From NCBI GenBank assembly GCA_900107185.1, contig FNPA01000011.1, positions 1-64,000 on the forward strand: a stretch of 64,000 nt of DNA, written 5' to 3'. Source of the stretch: Ruminococcaceae bacterium YAD3003 (GTDB taxonomy: Bacteria; Bacillota; Clostridia; Saccharofermentanales; Saccharofermentanaceae). Shown here piece after piece: positions 18,258-26,288 of this stretch. The notes under the pieces are model-generated. The model did no database searches and was not told the origin of the DNA. It was given only the letters and a program-made list of their open reading frames with translations. The translations under genes were made by a program, and so were the position numbers. Numbering within the stretch: the stretch's first letter is position 1; each line of letters begins with the position of its first letter.

Positions 18258-19025
18258 ATGTCTCACGATAGCGATTTAAACAACGATTTGGGATACTTCG
18301 ACAAGATGGCCCACTGGTCTTTCGATGAGTTCGGGATCCACTCCGAATGCTTAACGGACTGGGATCTCTATGAGCTGCTCAAGGCCCGCGTCACACCTGA
18401 TTCGAAGATCCTGGATCTGGGAACTGCAGGCGGCGAGAAGATTTTCGAATTCTTCCCCGACTGCGCGGAAATTCTTGGCACGGATTTTTCTTCCGCCATG
18501 ATCGGCACTGCCCGCAAAAACCTGGAAAAGAGCGGTAAGAAGAATGTCTCATTCAAGGTTATGGACAATCTCCATATGGATGTACCGGATGATTATTTCG
18601 ACATCGTCGTCGCGCGCCACACATGCACCGTTGCCTCGCAGATCTACCGCTGTCTGAAGCCCGGCGGTCATCTGCTCTTGCGGGGTGTTGATAAATACGA
18701 TTGCTGGAGTCTCAAGATGGAATTCGGCGGCGGCCAGGGTTGGAATGATCCGGTTCCTGTTTCAATTTCCGACTACGAGCAGGTCCTCGCTGCAGGCTTT
18801 ACCGAAGTCGAACTGGTACCCATCCACATGAAGGATTATTTCAAGAGCCGCGAAGATTTCAAAGGGTTTTTGGAAGTAGTTCCGATACTTGATGATGTGT
18901 CGATCGGAGGTCAGGAATTAAACGAGGAGCTGCTGGACAGATACATCGCGAAGAACACCGTCGGCGGACGAATCGTCCTCATCAGAAACTACTACGGAAT
19001 AAGCGCGAGAAAGCCATTAGAATGA
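18258..19025 (+). CDS. SAM-dependent methyltransferase (class I)
   Basis: About 255 residues with a Rossmann-type methyltransferase core: motif I KILDLGTAGGEKIFEFFPD, motif II around AEILGTDFSS, and post-motif segments YFDIVVARH and CLKPGGHLLLRG. This is typical of the UbiE/COQ5-like methyltransferase_11 group with a small-molecule substrate that cannot be deduced. The start at 18258 is fixed by the strong AAGGAGGT ribosome-binding site 9 nt upstream; the in-frame upstream ATG at 18195 has none. It is a single-gene unit with a long leader and is followed by palindromic repeats. Confidence 0.82.
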   Translation: MSHDSDLNNDLGYFDKMAHWSFDEFGIHSECLTDWDLYELLKARVTPDSKILDLGTAGGEKIFEFFPDCAEILGTDFSSAMIGTARKNLEKSGKKNVSFKVMDNLHMDVPDDYFDIVVARHTCTVASQIYRCLKPGGHLLLRGVDKYDCWSLKMEFGGGQGWNDPVPVSISDYEQVLAAGFTEVELVPIHMKDYFKSREDFKGFLEVVPILDDVSIGGQELNEELLDRYIAKNTVGGRIVLIRNYYGISARKPLE

Positions 19026-19069
19026 GTGTTTTCGGGCAGGTGTATCGGCAGTGATTTGGCGCGTGAGAA

Positions 19070-19172
19070 TTTTGTGTAGTAAATCACGCTTTTTACTACA
19101 CAAAAAACTACACTTTTCGAAAAAGTGCAGTAAAAAGTGTAGTAATTGACCTCATTTACTACACTTTTTACT
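19070..19172. repeat. Cluster of overlapping palindromes with GTGTAGTAAA core
   Basis: Three hairpins lie back to back. The first has perfect 14-bp arms (19070-19083 and 19092-19105), the second is imperfect (19107-19131), and the third has perfect 17-bp arms (19129-19145 and 19156-19172). The heptamer GTGTAGT or its complement occurs five times. This resembles a REP/BIME-type intergenic cluster; no transposase is near. Confidence 0.75.
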
Positions 19173-19216
19173 CACCTCGTAAATTCGCCCCTCGAAAGCA
19201 ACCTCTCACCAATAAC

Positions 19217-19265
19217 AAAACACCTTGCTGCCGATTCCACATACGCATAGCAGCAAGGTGTTTTT
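19217..19265. terminator. Bidirectional terminator between methyltransferase and tRNA-Arg
   Basis: CACCTTGCTGC (19221-19231) pairs with GCAGCAAGGTG (19250-19260). TTTTT follows on the plus strand and TTTTGTTATT on the minus strand, so it can end both the methyltransferase transcript and the leftward mfd/tRNA transcript. Confidence 0.8.
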
Positions 19266-19269
19266 CAGT

Positions 19270-19344
19270 TGGCGCTCCAAGCAGGAATCGAACCCGCATC
19301 TACGGTACCGGAAACCGCTATTCTATCCATTAGACTATTGGAGC
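19270..19344 (-). tRNA. tRNA-Arg (anticodon CCG)
   Basis: On the minus strand the acceptor arms GCTCCAA and TTGGAGC pair, the T-loop reads GTTCGATTC, and the anticodon stem GCGGT/ACCGT encloses the loop TTCCGGT with anticodon CCG (reads CGG). The 3' CCA is encoded. It lies 10 bp downstream of the mfd stop codon on the same strand. Confidence 0.92.
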
Positions 19345-19354
19345 ATCTATGTGA

Positions 19355-22300
19355 TTATACTTTAACTTCTTCAGGCTTGTCATTAACAGTCCGGTTGTCA
19401 TCAAGAATCCGCATGAGACCTACGATTTCCTGGACAGTCTTATCCTGCTTAACAGAAGACGGTTTGAAGAGCATGTAAGGAACAGCGCCTGTAGCATTAA
19501 TGGTTACGCGTGCGCCGTAGAAATTATCACGCATAAGTGCGCCCAATGCCTGCATATCGATCTGGAGATTAGGATTGAGATAAAGCCTTACACCGGCGTT
19601 CCTGATCGATGCTTTGGTAAAGCCCAGAGAACCGGCCAGAGATCTCATAAGCGATATTCCTGAGAGAATAAATACTTCAGAAGGAGCATCACCGTAACGG
19701 TCTGTAACTTCATCAATGAAGTCGCTGTAGGATTCGAATCCGCTGATGTCACCAATACGTCTGTAGCAGCTCATTCTTGCAGCTTCATCCTGGATGTACG
19801 ATGCAGGAATATACGCATCGTAATCGACCTCAACAGAGAACCCTTTTTCTGCTGTTTCAGAGTGACCTGCGAGAACGTCGGAATCCAGAACTTCGTCTTT
19901 TCCGGTCTTAAGGCGGCGTACTTCTTCATCGAGCAGACGGCAGTACAGTTCGTAACCGATAACGTCCATCTGTCCATGCTGTTCTGCGCCCAGGAGACTT
20001 CCTGCACCACGGACTTCGAGATCGCGCATGGCGATTCTTACACCGGAACCGAGTTCGGTAAATTCACGGAGCGCGTTAAGTCTCTTAGTTGCTTCCTCGT
20101 TAAGAACTGAATCAGCGTTATATGTGATGTATGCATATGCCTGTCTGTCAGAGCGGCCGACACGTCCCTTTATCTGATAGAGCTGTGACAATCCGAAGCG
20201 GTCTGCATTCTCTACAATGAGCGTATTAACGTTGGGCATGTCGACACCATTCTCGATGATGGTCGTGCAGACAAGAATGTCGTATTTGCCTTCAATAAAG
20301 TCTGTAACCACTGTCTCCAGACCGTTCTCAGGCATCTGTCCGTGTGCATAAGTTACGCGGACTCCGGGCATTGCTTTCGAGAGGAGATCGGCAACCTTAT
20401 CGATGTCAGATGTCTTGTTGTACAGATAGAAGATCTGGCCGCCTCTGGCAATCTCACGCATGCATGCCTGGGTGATGATCTGCTCATCGTAACCCATAAC
20501 GTATGTCTGGACTGCGCGTCTGTTGAACGGCGCCTCTTCCAGAGTAGAGATATCCCTGATTCCTGACAGGGACATGTGAAGTGTTCTAGGAATAGGAGTA
20601 GCCGAGAGTGACAATACATCGACGTCTGTCTTCAATGACTTGATCTTCTCTTTGTGGTTAACGCCGAACCTCTGCTCCTCGTCAATTACGAGAAGGCCCA
20701 AATGCGGCGGTTTTACGTCGTTAGACAGAACCCTGTGCGTACCGATGATTACATCGATCTTACCGTTCTTTATATCTGTCAGGTTCTGCCTGATCGTTGC
20801 CTGCGGAACAAATCTGGACAGGAGGCAGACGTTTACAGGGAAGTCCTTTACCCTGCTCATGAAATTTTCATAGTGCTGCTGGGCCAGAAGTGTTGTCGGC
20901 GCGAGCATTATTACCTGTCTGCCGTTCATTACTGCCTTAAACATCGCCCTGAAAGCGACTTCCGTCTTACCGAATCCGACATCTCCACAAAGGAGTCTGT
21001 CCATCGGTCTCTCGGATTCCATGTCTGCCTTTATCTCATGTACTGCGCGGAGCTGGTCGTCTGTCTCAACAAACGGGAACTTATCTTCAAACAGCTTCTG
21101 CTGCTCTTCATCAGGAGCGCATGCAAAGCCCTTGTTTACGCTCCTTGCGGCATAAATCTTCAACAGGTCGTATGCAACTTTCTTGATCGCTTCCCTCGCA
21201 CGTGAAACGGACTTCTTCCACTCATCGCCGCCGAGTCTCGACAGCTTCGGATCCTTCTCACCCGGACCGACATATTTCTGGAGCGAATCGAGATTTTCAG
21301 GCAGGATGTAAAGAGTCTCACCCTTAGCATAAGTGAGCTTCAGATAGTCTTTGCGGATCTCTCCGACCTTCATGTTGATGAGGCCTTCGTAGCGTCCTAC
21401 ACCGTGTTTGTCATGAACGACATAATCTCCGGGGCTGATCTCGCTAAAGAAATTGATCCTGTTTCCGCCCTTTTTCTTTGTGGGACGTTTTTGTTCTGCT
21501 CCGTAGAGTTCCTGCTCGCCAAGGATCGTGATTCCGAGAAGAGGATAGTTAAATCCTGCCGGCAGAGGACTGTCGATTATGTCCGTAAAGCAGTCGTATC
21601 CCGACAAACGTTCCTTGAGCTGCTCGCTGCGCCTGCCGTGATGGGCAATAAGATAAACATTTTGGTTCTTCTTAAGAAGTGTCGCGAGCTCCTCTGCCCT
21701 GCCCGAATAGTTATCAGCAGGAAAGCCCGTAACTGTATGCGTTTTGCCGCCTGGCAGGCCGTTTCCGGAGGATTGGAACATTGATAAAGTAACAATGTTA
21801 TCCAGGTTATCGAGCGACTTCATGAGCTTTGACAGGTTCACCATCGCCATCGGTGAACACGTCGGCGCGATACCGATCTCAAAAGACTCCCTGCATCTTT
21901 GCGCATACTCGCCTGCATAAGCGTTCAGTCTGGCATCGATATCTACCATTTCGTCTGCGAAGAACACAACGTCATCGCTGTTTATATAATCTATTGCCGT
22001 CTGAAAGTCTTCCAGAATCACTCCGAGCCATCTGGCGATACCTGTAGGCTCTATACCGTTCCTGACCTTCTCAGCGTCGCCTGTGGCGGTTCTGGACAGG
22101 AGTTCTGATGCTCTTCTTGCTTCTCTCGTGGCAGTGTTCATTTTCGAGAGGTCTTCACGTACACGCTCGAGGATCAGTTCAGCGATCTCATCGCGCTTAT
22201 CCTCAGGGAATGCGTATACGGACGCAGGCACAACGACAGTCTCTTCCAACTGCCCTGTCGATCTCTGTGTCTCCCTGTCGAAAGTTTTTATCTGGTCTAT

Positions 22301-22909
22301 TTCAGTATCAAAAAAACTGATTCTGACAGGCTCTGAATAAGAAGGCGAATAGATGTCGACAATGTCTCCCCTTACAGAGAACTCGCCCTTCTCCATTACC
22401 TGTGGAACATTCTCGTAACCGTTTAAAACGAGCAGGTCGACGAGGTCGTCACGCTCCATCTCACCGCCTGTCTTGAGCTTAATGATCCTCTTCGCGAAAA
22501 CATCAGCCCGCTCAAGTTTATTAAGTAATGCACCTGCAGTTATTACAGCAGCCCCAAAATCGCCTGTAACGAGCTCTGAGAGGCTCGCAGACCTGTTTAG
22601 CTCTAATTCTCTTGAAGAAGCCTCCGCGCTCACCAGAGACAATTCTGAGGGCATCAGAAGGCTGACAGGACCATCGGTGAATGCAGCACAGTAAGATGCG
22701 GTACTCCTCGCCCTCGCGCTGTCAGGTTCGATAAAGACAGCCTTACGGTTATTAAGGCGCGCCAGAGCCATGGCAACAAAGACCTTCTGCTCGTTGCAAA
22801 GGCCTGTGATGTTAAGATGCTTGCCCGTCTTAAGACTTAGCGAGAATTCAGATACGAGCTCTTTATCAGATTCGATCCTGGAAAGAAGCTCTATGAGCTT
22901 GTTATCCAT
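19355..22909 (-). CDS. mfd: Transcription-repair coupling factor Mfd
   Basis: 1184 residues, close to the usual 1150-1180. Visible parts are a UvrB-homology N-terminal region, the RNA-polymerase-interacting module (NFFSEISPGDYVVHDKHGVG), the helicase core with Walker A CGDVGFGKTEVAFRA, the DEEQ box (LVIDEEQRFG), SATPIPRTLHMSLSG and QLYQIKGRVGRS, and a C-terminal TRCF domain. It displaces stalled RNA polymerase and recruits UvrA. Its first 8 bases overlap the end of pth, so they form one operon. Confidence 0.97.
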   Translation of the reverse strand: MDNKLIELLSRIESDKELVSEFSLSLKTGKHLNITGLCNEQKVFVAMALARLNNRKAVFIEPDSARARSTASYCAAFTDGPVSLLMPSELSLVSAEASSRELELNRSASLSELVTGDFGAAVITAGALLNKLERADVFAKRIIKLKTGGEMERDDLVDLLVLNGYENVPQVMEKGEFSVRGDIVDIYSPSYSEPVRISFFDTEIDQIKTFDRETQRSTGQLEETVVVPASVYAFPEDKRDEIAELILERVREDLSKMNTATREARRASELLSRTATGDAEKVRNGIEPTGIARWLGVILEDFQTAIDYINSDDVVFFADEMVDIDARLNAYAGEYAQRCRESFEIGIAPTCSPMAMVNLSKLMKSLDNLDNIVTLSMFQSSGNGLPGGKTHTVTGFPADNYSGRAEELATLLKKNQNVYLIAHHGRRSEQLKERLSGYDCFTDIIDSPLPAGFNYPLLGITILGEQELYGAEQKRPTKKKGGNRINFFSEISPGDYVVHDKHGVGRYEGLINMKVGEIRKDYLKLTYAKGETLYILPENLDSLQKYVGPGEKDPKLSRLGGDEWKKSVSRAREAIKKVAYDLLKIYAARSVNKGFACAPDEEQQKLFEDKFPFVETDDQLRAVHEIKADMESERPMDRLLCGDVGFGKTEVAFRAMFKAVMNGRQVIMLAPTTLLAQQHYENFMSRVKDFPVNVCLLSRFVPQATIRQNLTDIKNGKIDVIIGTHRVLSNDVKPPHLGLLVIDEEQRFGVNHKEKIKSLKTDVDVLSLSATPIPRTLHMSLSGIRDISTLEEAPFNRRAVQTYVMGYDEQIITQACMREIARGGQIFYLYNKTSDIDKVADLLSKAMPGVRVTYAHGQMPENGLETVVTDFIEGKYDILVCTTIIENGVDMPNVNTLIVENADRFGLSQLYQIKGRVGRSDRQAYAYITYNADSVLNEEATKRLNALREFTELGSGVRIAMRDLEVRGAGSLLGAEQHGQMDVIGYELYCRLLDEEVRRLKTGKDEVLDSDVLAGHSETAEKGFSVEVDYDAYIPASYIQDEAARMSCYRRIGDISGFESYSDFIDEVTDRYGDAPSEVFILSGISLMRSLAGSLGFTKASIRNAGVRLYLNPNLQIDMQALGALMRDNFYGARVTINATGAVPYMLFKPSSVKQDKTVQEIVGLMRILDDNRTVNDKPEEVKV

Positions 22910-23432
22910 TAGAGATAATCTCCTCTACGGCTTCACAAGCCTTAACAAAAGCGTCGTTAAGAAGCTTCCGCTCATCCTGAGGGACTTCTGAAAGAACATA
23001 GTTTACGAGTTCCCAGTTCTCAGGAACCGGACCTGTGCCGATCCTTACTCTGGGGAATTCTTCAGTACCAAGGAGCTGGATACATGAGCGCATGCCGTTA
23101 TGTGTGCCGGCGCTGCCCTTCGGTCTTACTCTGATGGTACCCTTGGCGATATCAATATCGTCGTAAACGGTGATAATATTCTTCGGCGGCACCTTATAGA
23201 ATCTGCTGATCTCTACAAGGCACTCACCGGAATTATTCATGTATGTAGTGGGCTTAATGATGATGACATCCTGCCCTGCTATCTTGCCTTTGCCCCAAAG
23301 GCCCTTGTACTTCTCTTTGCCGAGAAAAATGCCGTGCTTATCCGCGAGCATATCTACAGCGAGATAGCCCATATTGTGCCAAGTATAAATATACTGTTTT
23401 CCCGGATTACCGAGCCCGGCTACTATCCACAT
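22902..23432 (-). CDS. pth: Peptidyl-tRNA hydrolase
   Basis: 176 residues. N-terminal GLGNPGKQYIYTWHNMGYLA carries the catalytic His, with the conserved Asn in KPTTYMNNSGE and the DDIDIAKGTIRVR...GGTHNG-type region (here SAGTHNGMRS) following. It recycles peptidyl-tRNA released from ribosomes. It lies between glmU (20-bp gap) and mfd (8-bp overlap), a common Firmicutes arrangement, but without prs between glmU and pth. Confidence 0.96.
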   Translation of the reverse strand: MWIVAGLGNPGKQYIYTWHNMGYLAVDMLADKHGIFLGKEKYKGLWGKGKIAGQDVIIIKPTTYMNNSGECLVEISRFYKVPPKNIITVYDDIDIAKGTIRVRPKGSAGTHNGMRSCIQLLGTEEFPRVRIGTGPVPENWELVNYVLSEVPQDERKLLNDAFVKACEAVEEIISNG

Positions 23433-23452
23433 AACAAACCGTCCGCGAAGAA

Positions 23453-24868
23453 TCAGACCTCAGAACGTCTGTCGTCAAGTCTGATGTAGTTCTCGCCTCT
23501 CATACGGCTCTTGTCTGCAACCCAGTTATCCTTGTTGAGCTGCTTCGATCTGCCGATACCCAAAGAGAGCGCCGGAACATCAGATGTGATCGTGGAACCT
23601 GCTGCGATATAGCAGTCCTTACCGAGAACAACGGAAGATACGATATTGGAGTTACCTCCGATAAATACGTTATCTTCGATCGTACAGCCGATCTTGTCCT
23701 GACCGTCGAAGTTACATGTAACTGTTCCGCATCCGAAGTTAACGTTGCGGCCGACCTTTGAGTCACCGATGTATGTAAGGTGACGGGCACGTGTGTACTC
23801 ACCGATATCAGAACCCTTAACCTCAACGTATGCGCCGAGTGTAACGTGATCGTCGATCTTAGACTCAGGTCTGATGTGTGTATAAGGCCCGATACGGCAA
23901 TCCTTGCCGATGGAGCTGGATGCGATGATGGAATTATCTACAACAGTACCGTCACCGATGTCTGAACAGTCGATTCTGGTATTCTCACCGATGATGCAGT
24001 CGCAACCGATATTTGTGTTGCCGAGAAGTGTTGTGCCGGGAAGGATAACCGTATCCTGGCCGATCTCAACTGCGTGGTGGATCCATGTAGCGTTAGGGTC
24101 AACGATCTCAACACCGTTTCTCATGTGGCGCTCAAGAATTCTGTGATTCATGATGTCTCTTACCTGAGCGAGCTGGATTCTGTCGTTAACTCCCCTTGTA
24201 TCGTCAAAATCGCATACAACGGCGCCTACTGTGTAGCCGTCGCCAATAAGGATTCCAATTGTATCTGTGAGGTAATATTCCTTCTGCGCGTTATTAGCGC
24301 CGATTCTTCCCAATGCTGAGAGGAGCAAAGGTGTCTTGAAGACATACATTGAAGAATTGATCTCTTTTGTCTTGAGCTCTTCGGGTGTGCAGTCCTTGTG
24401 CTCTACGATCTTAATAACGTTGCCGTCCTTACCTCTTATGATTCTGCCGTATCCTGTCGGATCATCTGCCTCAGCAGTGATGAGGATAGCTGCACAGTTT
24501 GAAGAAGCACTGTCGAAAGCATCGAGAGCCTTCTTGATCGTATCTGCTGATACCATCGGGCAGTCACCCGGAAGAACGATCGTGAGACCGTCTCTGCCTT
24601 CGAGGAAAGGCGCAGCCTGCATAACGGCATGTCCTGTACCTCTCTGTTCTTCCTGAAGCACGTAAGCGACATTCTCGCCCAACACGCCTCTGATTTCTGC
24701 CTGTGCCTCACCTACTATATATACCTGATCCTGGCAGCCTGCCGCCTGAAGAGCATCAGCTACCCATTGAATAATCGGTTTGCCCGACACCTGAAACACG
24801 ACCTTTGAATGCTTTGACTTCATTCTCGTGCTCTTACCTGCCGCCATAACAACCGCACTGATTTCCAT
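23453..24868 (-). CDS. glmU: Bifunctional GlmU (GlcNAc-1-P uridylyltransferase/acetyltransferase)
   Basis: 471 residues. The N-terminal pyrophosphorylase domain contains VVMAAGKSTRMKSKHSK and the GTGHAVMQA nucleotide-binding loop. The C-terminal half is a left-handed beta-helix with hexapeptide repeats (IGCDCIIGENTRIDCSDIG...), ending in the acetyltransferase site with GCGTVTCNFDG and AAGSTIT. It makes UDP-GlcNAc for peptidoglycan. It is the first gene of the glmU-pth-mfd operon. Confidence 0.96.
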   Translation of the reverse strand: MEISAVVMAAGKSTRMKSKHSKVVFQVSGKPIIQWVADALQAAGCQDQVYIVGEAQAEIRGVLGENVAYVLQEEQRGTGHAVMQAAPFLEGRDGLTIVLPGDCPMVSADTIKKALDAFDSASSNCAAILITAEADDPTGYGRIIRGKDGNVIKIVEHKDCTPEELKTKEINSSMYVFKTPLLLSALGRIGANNAQKEYYLTDTIGILIGDGYTVGAVVCDFDDTRGVNDRIQLAQVRDIMNHRILERHMRNGVEIVDPNATWIHHAVEIGQDTVILPGTTLLGNTNIGCDCIIGENTRIDCSDIGDGTVVDNSIIASSSIGKDCRIGPYTHIRPESKIDDHVTLGAYVEVKGSDIGEYTRARHLTYIGDSKVGRNVNFGCGTVTCNFDGQDKIGCTIEDNVFIGGNSNIVSSVVLGKDCYIAAGSTITSDVPALSLGIGRSKQLNKDNWVADKSRMRGENYIRLDDRRSEV

Positions 24869-24939
24869 AAATGAACCTCTAAATTAATTATTTGGGAATA
24901 CCCTTAGTATTATATCAAATCTTAACTATGTAATAAATG

Positions 24940-24977
24940 AAGAGCCCTGCGCTTATTGGGACAAAGTGCAGGGCTTT
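24940..24977 (-). terminator. Terminator hairpin after ldh
   Basis: On the minus strand AGCCCTGC (complement of 24968-24975) pairs with GCAGGGCT (24943-24950) across a 17-nt loop. The T-tract after it is interrupted (CTCTTCATTT), so strength is uncertain. Confidence 0.55.
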
Positions 24978-25027
24978 AAGTTCTTGTTTACAGCTCGAAA
25001 GTGCTTAAATTACAAGCCTTCCGCTTA

Positions 25028-25981
25028 TCAGAGACCTTCAACGGAAGCGATAGCCTCACGCATATTTGCCTCAGATTTCTTGAGGAGCTGGTACTCTTCG
25101 TCAGTAAGACGCATGTCGATGATCTTATCAACGCCGTTAGCACCGATGAGTGCAGGAACGTCGAGAGTAACACCGGAAATACCGTACTCACCGTTAAGTC
25201 TTGTAGATACTGTTCTGATTGTGTGCTCGTCTTCTGTGATGCTTCTGAGAAGTGTTGCAGCACTTACAGCGATACCGTTGAATGTAGCGCCCTTGAGCTT
25301 GATGATCTCTGCACCGGAAGACTTTGTCTTCTGAGCGATCTCAGCCTTAACGTCGTCACCGAAAGGTACGCCGATAGCTTCTGCATACTCATCGATAGAC
25401 ATACCTGCAACGTGTGTGTGGCTCCATGCAGGGAACTGTGTCTCGCCGTGCTCACCGAGGATATAACCGTGAACGTTTCTTACGTCAACGCCAAGCTGTC
25501 TTGAGATAAGGACTCTGAAACGGGCAGAGTCGAGGTTTGTACCGGAACCGATGATCTTGTTTGAAGGAAGTCCGGACCATTCAGCAACTTTATATGTAAC
25601 GAGGTCGCAAGGATTTGAGATAACCATGATAACACCCTTGTTGTAGTGCTCCATGATGCTGTCAGTAATGATGTGAGCGAGCTTGACGTTCTTCTTTGCA
25701 AGGTCAAGTCTTGTCTCGCCTTCTTTTCTGGGGATACCAGCTGTGATGATGATGCAGTCTGCATCCTTAACATCAGAATAATCACCATCGTGAATGTACA
25801 TATCGCCAATGAACGGAAGTCCGTGGCTGATATCAAGAGCCTCACCCTTAGCCTTGTCCTTATTTACATCGATAAGAACGAGCTCTGAGCAGAGCTGCTG
25901 CATAGCGATTGCGAAAGCAGTGGTTGATCCTACTGCACCTGCGCCGATAATAGCGACCTTTGTTCCTTCTTGTTTATACAT
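25028..25981 (-). CDS. ldh: L-lactate/malate dehydrogenase family protein
   Basis: 317 residues. NAD-binding AIIGAGAVGSTTAFA (printed start KVAIIGAGAVG), LDH-type GSGTNLDSARFR, catalytic His178 in LGEHGETQFP, and the active-site loop AGIPRKEGETRLDL. Overall it is LDH-like and would reduce pyruvate with NADH in fermentation. However, the specificity position of the loop (Q102 in standard LDH numbering) is Arg85 here, as in malate dehydrogenases, while the T246 equivalent (Thr233 in KGATFNG) is LDH-like. The substrate is therefore open. It is a single-gene unit with GGGGGC before the start. Confidence 0.85.
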   Translation of the reverse strand: MYKQEGTKVAIIGAGAVGSTTAFAIAMQQLCSELVLIDVNKDKAKGEALDISHGLPFIGDMYIHDGDYSDVKDADCIIITAGIPRKEGETRLDLAKKNVKLAHIITDSIMEHYNKGVIMVISNPCDLVTYKVAEWSGLPSNKIIGSGTNLDSARFRVLISRQLGVDVRNVHGYILGEHGETQFPAWSHTHVAGMSIDEYAEAIGVPFGDDVKAEIAQKTKSSGAEIIKLKGATFNGIAVSAATLLRSITEDEHTIRTVSTRLNGEYGISGVTLDVPALIGANGVDKIIDMRLTDEEYQLLKKSEANMREAIASVEGL

Positions 25982-26229
25982 GTCTCATATGCCCCCTTTT
26001 GTAGCAGTATGAATGATATCAGTAAAGAATATTCAAATAAAGTCATTATTCGTTGCAAAATTTACCTAAAAAATGCACTTACAAACTGCCGTGCAAGTGT
26101 AATTTGATAATTTGATAATCAAAGTTTTCGCTCTGTTTTATGGGGTTTCAGGCCTGTTTTAGTCCCCAAAACCGAATTGACGGTTAAAAATGAAGCGGCT
26201 TATTTCTTTGTATTCAAGATTGAAACCAT

Positions 26230-26262
26230 AAAAACGGCGCAGGACCTTGGTCCCACGCCGTC
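26230..26262 (-). terminator. Intrinsic terminator of thrS
   Basis: On the minus strand ACGGCGTGGGACC and GGTCCTGCGCCGT form a long stem with a tight loop, followed by TTTTAT. It lies 26 bp after the thrS stop. Confidence 0.85.
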
Positions 26263-26288
26263 TGTTATTTGATTTGCCTGATCGAAAA

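Noticed and set aside
20654-21205. 183-codon plus-strand frame inside mfd
   Set aside because: Antisense shadow of the conserved helicase region of Mfd; no ribosome-binding site and no family features.
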